Assembly (NCBI GenBank): GCA_963817635.1
Contig: CAWFPR010000008.1
Span: 20,842 to 84,841, forward strand
Source of the DNA: CAWFPR01 sp963817635
GTDB taxonomy: Bacteria; Acidobacteriota; Vicinamibacteria; Vicinamibacterales; 2-12-FULL-66-21
Reading direction: 5' to 3'
Length of the DNA stretch: 64,000 nucleotides
Made by a program: the position numbers and the translations under genes. Below, one piece after another: positions 36,101 through 42,826 of the stretch. Numbering within the stretch: the first letter of the stretch is position 1; each line of letters starts with the position of its first letter. The notes beneath the pieces were generated by a model, which ran no database searches, was not told where the DNA came from, and saw only the letters and a list, made by a program, of their open reading frames with translations.

Positions 36101-36376
36101 TTCTGGCGTGTACACGAAGGCAAGCTGGCCCCAGCGGCGGATGCCGAGATCGCTCTCGATTCTGACGACAATGCTCGCATCCCTCGTGCCGCTGCCGTCG
36201 GACTCGAGGTGAAACCGAGTGATCAGTTGCTGAATGATGAAGGGCTGCGCGGGCGCCGCGCTGGCTGGTGGCGCGCTCGAGATCGGGGGCTGCTGTCCCC
36301 GGGCGTCGCCCGCGAACAACAGGCCCAGCGCGAGCAGGGACATAAGTACCGAATGTACAGAACAAAGACTTTTCAT
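33158..36376 (-). CDS. DUF3857 / transglutaminase-like / TPR exported protein
   Basis: A 1072-residue secreted protein. The ATG at 36376 begins a clear signal peptide (SVHSVLMSLLALGLLFAGDA); longer N-terminal extensions in frame look non-coding. Residues 40-230 are a DUF3857 beta domain. A transglutaminase-like fold follows with Cys in NQYGDCKDKHTLL, His in EFNHLFTVV and Asp in WLWLDTTPG, so the catalytic triad is present. A second beta region and a C-terminal TPR block (about residues 670-1000) complete it. The combination is common in Bacteroidetes and Acidobacteriota; the substrate is unknown. It is divergent from the M20 amidohydrolase gene. Confidence 0.85.
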   Translation of the reverse strand: MKSLCSVHSVLMSLLALGLLFAGDARGQQPPISSAPPASAAPAQPFIIQQLITRFHLESDGSGTRDASIVVRIESDLGIRRWGQLAFVYTPESQAFTVSSLEVRKIDGSVVRPASDAIADSAVQPGAGINMLQDLRQVLITVPSLGVGDSLALNVRWKTHTPVVTGQFWIEHTFTKDAVVLDEQLDVDMPEGLAPVIRVAPDAPAETTGLKGTVVNGRRLLRWKRVNLELPKDQTPEAVDDDEGAPPADVRMSSFPNWESIVAWYDGLASRALVTDDRVRAKALELTKGATTADERIQSLYDFVSKDIRYVSLSFGLGRYAPHPAPEVLTNQYGDCKDKHTLLAAMLKVVGIDARPVLANVARRIDPDMPSPAEFNHLFTVVPRGASMADWLWLDTTPGVAPIGMLVPQLRGRDVLVVAPRIQGRAAAIARTPADPPFTASTVVEIAGRIDTVGSLSAQIRYTLRSDEELTLRAILMNIPPDKMNDIGKGVSTAMGFGDDTRDFKVVNLESTRQPLRLEFTVRKPGLFKWTKDGATLTLPLQPMTFPNGTAAEWKDRTRARLGPPASWTLKASLELPAGYRPTLPVGIDLPRDGFAFSSTYRFESGRVLAERTFRTTHDEVPAGSAPEYIAFVRAVRTDEQQTVGLTFDTAGTPEIPPDAAPDELYAAGLAAYDATRYEIAIAYWEAVAKLAPKHDSAWDAIGLANEKLHRPDRAIEALRTQTTVSPFHKQAFKDLARVLHAQHLDEEARAALGKHVDNAPLDGDALDDLGSWLLDVNRDAEALPYLERAAALKKTSAFTHGRLGAAYARIKQAAKARASFERAIAISPAPGIWTFAAWELSTNGLELPWAEELARKTLASVGEHMKTIDVNRVTKDDWYLVERVGWSWDALGWLLSQRGDTQAAERYTMAAWMLVGEAEMISHLARIYEKQNRLSDAGSAYVTALAFGDASSDTSERARRLLGVKAEELSDLFDGARKTVALQRSAFLTAGDPLASMVRMTGMVMADGTIGTLQQGPDVAPEALAAVRRATLPLKFPDDAIGQLPAELAVECHQAPAQCVVAFAPAGATRR

Positions 36377-36533
36377 GGGGGTGGAGGACCCGTGGCCGGA
36401 GGGAGGGGCCCAGGGACATCGATTGGGCGTCCCCATTCTACCTCGCAGGCCATGGGCAGGGAAACGGCCTCGTGGTAGCATCCGCCTCGACAGACACAGC
36501 GAACGGAGAACCGGCATTCAACGGGCCACTCAC

Positions 36534-37832
36534 ATGAAAATCACCCCGCTTGCTCCACTCGTCCTGTTTCTTTCGTTCGCGGCAGCCGCATCCGCGTCAC
36601 CCCAGGATGCGCTCGCGCGGGTCGAGAGCGAAACCGCGAAGGTGGCGCCGGCGATCACGGAGATTCGGCATCAGATTCACCAGAACCCCGAGCTGTCGAA
36701 CCGCGAGGTGAAGACGGCCGCGCTCGTCGCCGACTACCTCCGCAAGCTCGGGCTCGACGTGCGGACCGGCGTGGCGCACACCGGCGTCGTGGCGATCCTG
36801 AAGGGAGGCCGTCCCGGGCCCGTCGTCGCGGTGCGCGCCGACATGGACGCGCTGCCGGTGACCGAAGCCACGGATCTGCCGTTCGCATCGCACGTACGCA
36901 CGACGTATCTGGGGCAGGAGGTCGGCGTGATGCACGCCTGCGGCCACGACATCCACACGTCGGTGCAGCTCGGCGTCGCCAGCGTCCTCGCCGCGATGAA
37001 GGCGGATCTGCCCGGCACGGTGAAGTTCCTCTTCCAGCCTGCCGAGGAAGGCGCGCCTCCGGGGGAGGAAGGCGGGGCCTCACTGATGGTGAAGGAGGGC
37101 GCGCTGCAGGACCCGAAGCCACAGGTCGTGTTCGGGCTGCACACGTTCGCGGAGATGAAGGTCGGCGACATCGGCTATGCCGAGGGGCCGGCGTTCTCGG
37201 CGGCAGACACGTGGGAAGTGAAGATCGTCGGCAGGCAGTCGCACGGTGCGCGGCCCGAGTTGTCGATCGATCCCATCGTGACCGCCGCCCAGTTCGTCGA
37301 GGCGCTCCAGACGATTCGCTCTCGCACCTTCCCGGGGATCGAGCCGGGCGTCGTCACGGTGGGGACGATTCACGGCGGCACCCGCCACAACATCATCCCG
37401 GCTGATGTGACGCTGACGGGGACGATCAGGACGTTCCGCGCCGAGATGAGCCAGCTCGCCGAGGCCCGCCTGCGCGCGATTCTGAAGGGCGTCACCGAGG
37501 CGGCCGGCGCGACCGGCGAAGTCGTGCGCTACGAGCGGGGCGCCCCGGCCACGACGAACAACGTCGAGCTCACGCGCGAATCGCTCCCGGCGATTGAACG
37601 CGCCGTCGGCAAGGACCATCTCGTCCGGACGCCTCCGGCGATGGTGTCCGAGGACTTCTCGTACTTCTCCAACGAAGTGCCCGGGTTCTACTTTCGTCTC
37701 GGACAGATCAGGCCCGGGACGACCTCCGGCGATCATCACACACCGACGTACCGGGCCGACGACACCGCGATTCCGGTGGGCATCAGGACGATGAGCTACG
37801 TCATCGTCGACTATCTGATGCGTCACCAGTGA
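36534..37832 (+). CDS. Exported M20 family amidohydrolase (hippurate/N-acyl amino acid hydrolase type)
   Basis: A 432-residue di-metal amidohydrolase with a signal peptide (residues 1-21, ending ASA). Metal and catalytic motifs: MHACGHDIHTS (Cys, His), the Glu pair in PAEEGAPPGEEGG, His in a NIIPADV-flanking GTRHN, and His in GDHHTPTY. The M20D dimerisation domain covers about residues 215-325. Relatives remove acyl groups from amino acids or indole conjugates; an exported version would act on extracellular conjugates. The insert PPGEEGG is a little longer than in E. coli relatives. The ATG follows a purine-poor leader. Confidence 0.9.
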   Translation: MKITPLAPLVLFLSFAAAASASPQDALARVESETAKVAPAITEIRHQIHQNPELSNREVKTAALVADYLRKLGLDVRTGVAHTGVVAILKGGRPGPVVAVRADMDALPVTEATDLPFASHVRTTYLGQEVGVMHACGHDIHTSVQLGVASVLAAMKADLPGTVKFLFQPAEEGAPPGEEGGASLMVKEGALQDPKPQVVFGLHTFAEMKVGDIGYAEGPAFSAADTWEVKIVGRQSHGARPELSIDPIVTAAQFVEALQTIRSRTFPGIEPGVVTVGTIHGGTRHNIIPADVTLTGTIRTFRAEMSQLAEARLRAILKGVTEAAGATGEVVRYERGAPATTNNVELTRESLPAIERAVGKDHLVRTPPAMVSEDFSYFSNEVPGFYFRLGQIRPGTTSGDHHTPTYRADDTAIPVGIRTMSYVIVDYLMRHQ

Positions 37833-37861
37833 CGCCGTCCTGATTTCCGATGCGCTGACAC

Positions 37862-39547
37862 ATGCCATCCCGTCCCTCACGCCGTCAGTTTCTCCAGCGT
37901 GTGAGTGCCGCGGGTGTCGGCCTGTCGCTTCCGGCCCCCGCCGCCGCCCGGAGGGCCCAGGCGCGCACGTCGGCGTCCGCCACATTCCTGGATCTGCATC
38001 GCGCGCCGGACTCCGTTATCGTGCAGACCGCTGCCGGTGAACGGCGCCTGGCGCGTCAGGGCGATGAATGGCGCGGCGACGGCGCGGTCCTCTCGGCGCA
38101 GCCCGCGGGCGACGCGCTGCGCGTTCGCCTGTCAGCGGCGATGGCGGTGACGCGGCTGCACCTGCGCTGGCGCGGCGACATGCGTGGTATCGGACTGGTA
38201 CTCGGCGACGCCTGGGAGCGAGGCTATGGCGATCTCGAATGGCGCGGCATCGTTCCGGACCGGGTGATGCCTTGGTACTTCGCTGCGTACGACGGCCGGA
38301 TCACGCACGCGTACGGCGTCCGCACGAGGCCGAAGGCGTTCTGCTACTGGCACCTGGACGATGCCGGCATCAGCCTGTTCACCGACGTGCGCAGCGGCGG
38401 CACGGGCGTGGTGCTCGGCGAACGCGTTTTGGATGTCTGCGACGTCGTGGCACGCCGGGGACGACCAGGCGAGTCGCCCTACTCGGCGCTTCACGCGTTC
38501 TGCCGGCAGATGTGCCCGGAAGCGAGCCGGGCGATACCGCCGGTTTATGGCAGCAACGACTGGTACTGGGCGTACGGCAAGAACAGCGCCGCCTCGTTCC
38601 TGGACGACGCCAGGCGCATCGTCGATCTGTCACCCGCCGACAGCAACCGTCCGTTCGCGGTCGCGGATGACGGCTGGCAGCCGGGGCGTGAGGACAAGAG
38701 CCAGACGGGCGCGTGGGATCGCGGCAACGCGAGGTTCGGCGACATGGCGAAGGCCGCCGCCGACGTGCGCCGCGCCGGCGCTCGTCCGGGCATCTGGATC
38801 AGACCGCTTCTCGCCTCGGCCGACACGCCCGATGCGTGGCGGCTCCCTCGCGATCCCGCATTCCTGGATCCCACGGTCCCCGAAGCGCTTGCGAAGGTAA
38901 CGGAAGACATCGCGCGTCTGAGCCGGTGGGGGTTCGATCTCATCAAGCACGACTACAGCACGTTCGACGTGTTCGGCCGATGGGGATTCCAGATGGGCGC
39001 GGCGATGACGAAGGACGGCTGGACGTTCGCCACAGGCCCGGGTCGCACGACCGCCGAAGCGATCGGAGGCTTGTACGACGCGATCCGGCAGGCTGCCGGC
39101 CGCGCGGCGATCATCGGGTGCAATACGGTTGGACATCTCTCGGCGGGCGTTTTCGAGATCAGCCGCATCGGCGACGACACGAGCGGGACGGACTGGGCCA
39201 GGGCGCGCAAGATGGGTGTGAATACCCTCGCGTTTCGCGGCGTGCAGCATGAAGCGTTCTACGTGGCCGACGCCGACTGCGTGGGTGTGACGGACGCCAT
39301 CCGGTGGGAGTTCAACCGTCAATGGCTCGATCTCGTGTCGCGCAGCGGAACGGCGCTGTTCGTTTCGCTGGCGCCTGGCGCGGTGGGGCCGGAGCAGGCG
39401 CGCGACCTGCGGACGGCGCTCGCGCGTGCCGCGCGCCCGCAGCCGCCTGGCGAACCGCTCGACTGGCAGCATGTCATCTGGCCGACGCGGTGGCGGTTCG
39501 GAGGGGAAGAGCAGCGATACGACTGGGTGGGGCCGGACGGCGCGTGA
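37862..39547 (+). CDS. Tat-exported alpha-galactosidase-like glycoside hydrolase (clan GH-D)
   Basis: A 561-residue enzyme with a twin-arginine-type leader (SRRQFLQRVSAAGVGLSLPA). The catalytic barrel resembles GH36/GH27: WYWAYGKN and AVADDGWQPG precede the probable nucleophile Asp364 in DLIKHDYSTFD, and the acid/base is probably in IGDDTSGTDW. An N-terminal beta-sandwich occupies about residues 40-200. Hydrolysis of alpha-galactosides or a related alpha-linked sugar is likely, but GH27/36/31 relatives differ in substrate. It starts 30 bases after the amidohydrolase stop and may share its transcript. Confidence 0.75.
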   Translation: MPSRPSRRQFLQRVSAAGVGLSLPAPAAARRAQARTSASATFLDLHRAPDSVIVQTAAGERRLARQGDEWRGDGAVLSAQPAGDALRVRLSAAMAVTRLHLRWRGDMRGIGLVLGDAWERGYGDLEWRGIVPDRVMPWYFAAYDGRITHAYGVRTRPKAFCYWHLDDAGISLFTDVRSGGTGVVLGERVLDVCDVVARRGRPGESPYSALHAFCRQMCPEASRAIPPVYGSNDWYWAYGKNSAASFLDDARRIVDLSPADSNRPFAVADDGWQPGREDKSQTGAWDRGNARFGDMAKAAADVRRAGARPGIWIRPLLASADTPDAWRLPRDPAFLDPTVPEALAKVTEDIARLSRWGFDLIKHDYSTFDVFGRWGFQMGAAMTKDGWTFATGPGRTTAEAIGGLYDAIRQAAGRAAIIGCNTVGHLSAGVFEISRIGDDTSGTDWARARKMGVNTLAFRGVQHEAFYVADADCVGVTDAIRWEFNRQWLDLVSRSGTALFVSLAPGAVGPEQARDLRTALARAARPQPPGEPLDWQHVIWPTRWRFGGEEQRYDWVGPDGA

Positions 39548-39653
39548 CTCGTCCCCGCGTCCGGAGGGCTGACCGCTTCACCGGGATCGGCCCGCGCCGC
39601 ACACGTCGTGCAGCTGAGCTGGTTTCGCAAATGTCCATGCTAAGGTAGCGCCG

Positions 39654-41015
39654 ATGCCGCGCGCGCTGCCGTGCCTCGTGTTCATCGCGCTGGCCGTCGT
39701 CGCCTGTCAAGGCAAGAGCGCTCCACCCTCGTCGTCGGGCGGCGCGTCCGCCGGCACGATCACCGGCACCGAGCGCATTGGCTGGGACCAGCAGGCGCCG
39801 AGCGCATCCGAGCTTGCCACTTACCGCTACGAGATGTACGTCGACGGCGCGCCGGTGAACCTCACCGCCGTGTCGTGCGCCGCCACGGCCAGCGCCGCCG
39901 GGTTCGCGTGCAGCGCCAACCTGCCACCCCTGACGCCCGGTTCGCACACGCTGGAGCTGGCGACCATTGTCAACAACGGCGGGGTGTTCGAGAGTGCACG
40001 GTCGGCGCCGCTCCTGGTGACCGTGCAGGGTGGGGCGACGGCGGGCGCCGACGAGTCTCGTGCCGTCTGGTCCGACGGTCAGGCCGGCGTGACGGCCGAT
40101 GGCGTCGCAATCGCGATCGAGCGCCTCGCCGATGGACTGGTCGATCCTGCCGATGCGGCGGTCGCGCCAGACAGCAGGCTGTTCGTCGTCGAGCGGCAAG
40201 GCCGACTGCGCACGGTGGATGCTCGCGATCGCCGTCCCGCGGCCTCGGTGGCATTCGACGTCGAAGGGGGCGCGGTGCTCTCGCTGGCGCTCGATCCGGC
40301 GTTCGAACGCACGCACTACGTCTACGTCGTCTACGCGACGTCCGGTGCGGAGCGGCCGGTGTATCGGCTCGTTCGATTCCGGGAGATCGGCGGCGTGCTG
40401 GGCGAACGCGCCGTACTCGTCAACGAACTTGCCGCGGCCACGGCGTCCCCGGCCGCCGCGCTCCGATTTGCTGCGGATGGGCGACTGCTGCTCGCCCTCG
40501 GGAACAGCGGGGCTGCCTCGGCATCGTCGTTCGACGGCAAGCTCCTGCGGCTGGAAGCCAGCGGCGCGACGCCGCGCGATCAGAACGGGACGCCCGTCGT
40601 CGTCGCTGGAGTCCAGCAGCCGGCCGGCATGGCGTGGGACGCCGCGCGGTCGTCGGTCTGGCTGATGGATCGCGACAATCAGATCGGCACACTTTCCCGG
40701 GTGGTCGTGGCTCCGGAGACGGCCTCGGCCCCGGTGATGATCCGGCGGATGGCGGCGCGCGACACTGGTGCCGTGTCGGTGTACGACGGCGAACTGCTGC
40801 CGGCGTTTCGAGGCGATGTCCTCGTCGCCTCCGAGCGGGGCAATTGCCTGCTGCGTCTGCACACACCAGACGAGGCGCGCCCGCGGCAGATCACGGTTGA
40901 GCGGCTGCTGGAGGACCAGGTCGGTCCGATCCGCCTGGTCGCTGTCGCGGCCGACGGCGCAATCTACTTCGTCACGCCCGACGCTGCCGGGCGCGTGATC
41001 CCGACCGCTCGCTGA
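39654..41015 (+). CDS. Lipoprotein with glucose/sorbosone dehydrogenase-like beta-propeller
   Basis: A 453-residue lipoprotein: lipobox LAVVAC with Cys18, a low-complexity Ser/Gly linker, a fibronectin-III-like domain (about residues 40-120) and then a propeller similar to PQQ-dependent sugar dehydrogenases (DPADAAVAPDSRLFVVERQG, LSLALDPAFERTHYVYVVYA). The usual catalytic His (in a 'GGxxH' context) and the full PQQ site are not obvious, so enzymatic activity is unsure. No neighbour supplies PQQ synthesis. It may instead bind extracellular ligands. Confidence 0.65.
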   Translation: MPRALPCLVFIALAVVACQGKSAPPSSSGGASAGTITGTERIGWDQQAPSASELATYRYEMYVDGAPVNLTAVSCAATASAAGFACSANLPPLTPGSHTLELATIVNNGGVFESARSAPLLVTVQGGATAGADESRAVWSDGQAGVTADGVAIAIERLADGLVDPADAAVAPDSRLFVVERQGRLRTVDARDRRPAASVAFDVEGGAVLSLALDPAFERTHYVYVVYATSGAERPVYRLVRFREIGGVLGERAVLVNELAAATASPAAALRFAADGRLLLALGNSGAASASSFDGKLLRLEASGATPRDQNGTPVVVAGVQQPAGMAWDAARSSVWLMDRDNQIGTLSRVVVAPETASAPVMIRRMAARDTGAVSVYDGELLPAFRGDVLVASERGNCLLRLHTPDEARPRQITVERLLEDQVGPIRLVAVAADGAIYFVTPDAAGRVIPTAR

Positions 41016-41134
41016 GCGACGACTCCGGTAAGCGCGGGAGGAGACCGTGCCGTAGTACCTGGCGACCCACGCCGCCAGCGCTCGAGCTCGCCCCGCCGGA
41101 TCTATCACCGGCGCAACGACCTCTGAGGACGACC

Positions 41135-41701
41135 ATGGCCTTCATTCGATATGTGAGCGCGTCGGAAATGCCGGCCTCCGAACGAGTGCCCGACAACGAC
41201 AACATCATCCAGATCCACGGCGTCCACCCGCAGGTGATGCGCCAGCACTACGAGCTCTATCTCGAGCTGATGCACCGGCCGGGGCCGCTCACCCGACGGC
41301 AGCGCGAGATGCTGGCGGTGCGCGTCTCGGCGCTCAACCACTGCCACTATTGACTGCACCATCACGGAGCGGGTCTCCGCAGGATTCTGACGGCCGCCGG
41401 CGTGAGCGCAAGCGAGCAGGAGCGCCTGATCGACGGACTCTCCGCCGAGACGTTCGACCGCGCAGGGTGGGACGATGTCGATCGCGCGTTGATCGCCTAC
41501 GCCGACAAGCTCACGCGAACGCCGGGTGAGATTCGTGAGGCCGACCTCGACGCGCTTCGCGGCGCCGCGCTCGACGACCGGGCGATCCACGACGCCTGTG
41601 CCATCGTTGGGTATTTCGCATTCGTGAACCGGATCGCGGACGGCCTGGGCGTCGAGGTGGAGCCGGCGGTGGACGCGAAGGGCGGCGCTCCTTCATCTTG
41701 A
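41135..41701 (+). CDS. AhpD/carboxymuconolactone-decarboxylase-family protein, candidate selenoprotein (in-frame TGA)
   Basis: The frame runs from an ATG with GAGGA upstream to a TAG... end at 41701 region, 188 residues if the TGA at 41351-41353 is read through. Upstream sequence is typical CMD/peroxidase-related protein (MRQHYELYLELMHRPGPLTR, REMLAVRVSALNHCHY). The TGA falls exactly where the second redox cysteine belongs: C70-H-Y-TGA73, followed in frame by LHHHGAGLRR, the conserved His motif, and a full C-terminal half (FAFVNRIADGLGVEVEP). Family CxxC enzymes act as peroxidases; CxxU versions are known among bacterial selenoproteins. A hairpin starts 11 bases downstream. The alternative is a Cys-to-stop mutation. 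No selA/B/C/D is in the window. Confidence 0.75.
41354..41382 (+). promoter_or_regulatory. Candidate bacterial SECIS element
   Basis: Directly after the TGA, an upper stem CGGAG (41365-41369) pairs perfectly with CTCCG (41375-41379) around the loop CGGGT, starting 11 bases from the TGA. The loop contains guanines early, as SelB-recognised loops do. CTG (41354-41356) can pair with CAG (41380-41382) as a lower stem across an eight-base bulge. Geometry fits the E. coli fdhF model (upper hairpin 11 bases downstream of UGA), though the bulged U of that model is absent. Confidence 0.55.
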
Positions 41702-41749
41702 CAATCTAGAGAAACGCGCGGCATACTGAGCAGCGCTAGTCCATCTAGA
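41698..41749 (+). promoter_or_regulatory. Promoter of the PadR gene with two TCTAGA sites
   Basis: -35 TTGACA (41698-41703), 18-base spacer, -10 CATACT (41722-41727). The -35 overlaps the stop codon of the preceding gene. Two identical TCTAGA palindromes lie at 41705-41710 (in the spacer) and 41744-41749 (just before the RBS), 39 bases apart, and could be operators for the encoded regulator. Ribosome binding site GAGGAG lies between 41747 and 41755. Confidence 0.5.
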
Positions 41750-41760
41750 GGAGTTGGCGC

Positions 41761-42106
41761 ATGCCCCCCGAGGAACTGGGTCTGGTCCAGGGCACCCTGG
41801 ACATGCTGATCCTGAAGACGCTGGCGCTCGAGCCGATGCACGGATACGGCATCGGCGTGCGCCTGACCCAAATCAGCCGCGGCGTGTTCAACGTGAACGC
41901 CGGCTCGCTCTTTCCGGCGTTTCGCCGCCTCGAACGCAGCGGGCTCGTCAAGGCGGAATGGCGCGCGACCGAGAACAACCGCCGCGCGAAGTACTGACGC
42001 GCTGACCTCCAGCGGCAAAGCCGCCCTCAAGGCCCAGACGGAGCAGTGGGAAACGCAGACGGGCGCCATCACCCGGATTCTCAAGGCGCGCCCGGGCGAG
42101 GTGTGA
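41761..42106 (+). CDS. PadR-family transcriptional regulator, frameshifted
   Basis: About 114 residues after repair. The winged-helix core is clear: LGLVQGTLDMLILKTLALEP, MHGYGIGVRL, and NAGSLFPAFRRLERSGLVKA. After RRAKY an apparent TGA stop appears, but homology continues in the +1 frame (ALTSSGKAALKAQTEQWETQ, then TRILKARPGEV). One extra G near 41996 in GTACTGACG explains this; it is a frameshift, not a selenocysteine. Such regulators usually control ABC permeases of the ADOP type, but no such permease follows here. Confidence 0.75.
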
Positions 42107-42245
42107 TGCGCGCGTCGCGGAATGTCCCCGAAGCGGCCGCTCGTGCCGCCCGGCTGGAGATCGGGAGCCCTCTTCCTTGCCAGCTTCGCGCACCTGCTGC
42201 GCGTCGACGAAGGCTGCGGCGCCACAGTGGCGATAAACTATCAAC

Positions 42246-42482
42246 ATGAAAGCAGTACAGGTCCTGTTCGACGAGGCCCTGCTCGCGCGACTCGACGCCG
42301 ACGCCGAGGTGCGCGCGAATGGACGTTCGGCGGTACTGCGCCGGGCGGCGTCCGAGTACCTGCGCCGCCGGCGCGCGCGAGGCACCGCGGAGGCGTACCG
42401 GCGGGCCTACGGCGCATCCCGGGACGGAATCGACGGCGAATACGCCGACTGGTCCGGCGAGGGTGCATGGTCCGGGAAGTAG
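42246..42482 (+). CDS. Ribbon-helix-helix antitoxin (MazE/CopG-like)
   Basis: A 78-residue protein starting MKAVQVLFDEALLARLDADA, a ribbon-helix-helix DNA-binding fold, followed by a basic helix (LRRRRARGTAEAYRRAYG) and an acidic, aromatic tail (DGEYADWSGEGAW) suited to mask the toxin. Its end overlaps the toxin gene by 16 bases, the usual antitoxin-first order. No strong Shine-Dalgarno is seen; a leaderless or weakly translated start is possible. Bases 42107-42245 before it hold no gene. Confidence 0.82.
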   Translation: MKAVQVLFDEALLARLDADAEVRANGRSAVLRRAASEYLRRRRARGTAEAYRRAYGASRDGIDGEYADWSGEGAWSGK

Positions 42483-42796
42483 CCCGGGGCGACATCTGGA
42501 TGTACACCCTCGCCAGCCCGGACAAGCGCCGGCCTGTGCTCGTGATCACCCGGCAGGAAGTCATCGGCCTGCTGCGCAGCGTCATGGTGGCGCCGATCAC
42601 GTCGACCGTCCGCGGTGCTCCCAGCGAAGTGATTGTCGGCGTCGCCGAGGGGCTGAAGCATGAATCGGCGGTCAACCTGGATCATGTGCAGACGGTCGAA
42701 CAGTCCCGGCTGGTCAGGCGCTTGGGTCGCGCAGGTCCCGCCAGGATGCGTGAGATCTGCCGCGCGCTGGCCGTCGCTGTGGGCTGCGCCGACTGA
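42467..42796 (+). CDS. MazF/PemK-family mRNA interferase toxin
   Basis: A 109-residue endoribonuclease toxin. The N terminus VARGDIWMYTLASPDKRRPV then LVITRQEV is the MazF beta-barrel start (usual form RGDIYWV.L.P..G.E..KTRPV.V); VAPITSTVRGAPSEV matches the second conserved region and AVNLDHVQTVEQSRL the third. Catalytic Arg and Ser/Thr positions are conserved in TSTVRG. The ATG at 42467 lies inside the antitoxin gene. Together they form a type II toxin-antitoxin module about 31 kb from the vapBC pair. Confidence 0.9.
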   Translation: MVREVARGDIWMYTLASPDKRRPVLVITRQEVIGLLRSVMVAPITSTVRGAPSEVIVGVAEGLKHESAVNLDHVQTVEQSRLVRRLGRAGPARMREICRALAVAVGCAD

Positions 42797-42826
42797 CCTG
42801 CCGGCCGGCGCCCGGCAGGTCTGACG

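Noticed and set aside
41761..42106. TGA in the PadR gene as a second selenocysteine codon
   Set aside because: After this TGA the homology resumes in the +1 frame, not in the same frame, so a single extra base explains it. There is no redox motif at the site.
42122..42466. N-terminal extension of the MazF-like toxin
   Set aside because: The upstream part overlaps the antitoxin in another frame and has no resemblance to MazF; the ATG at 42467 gives the normal family length.
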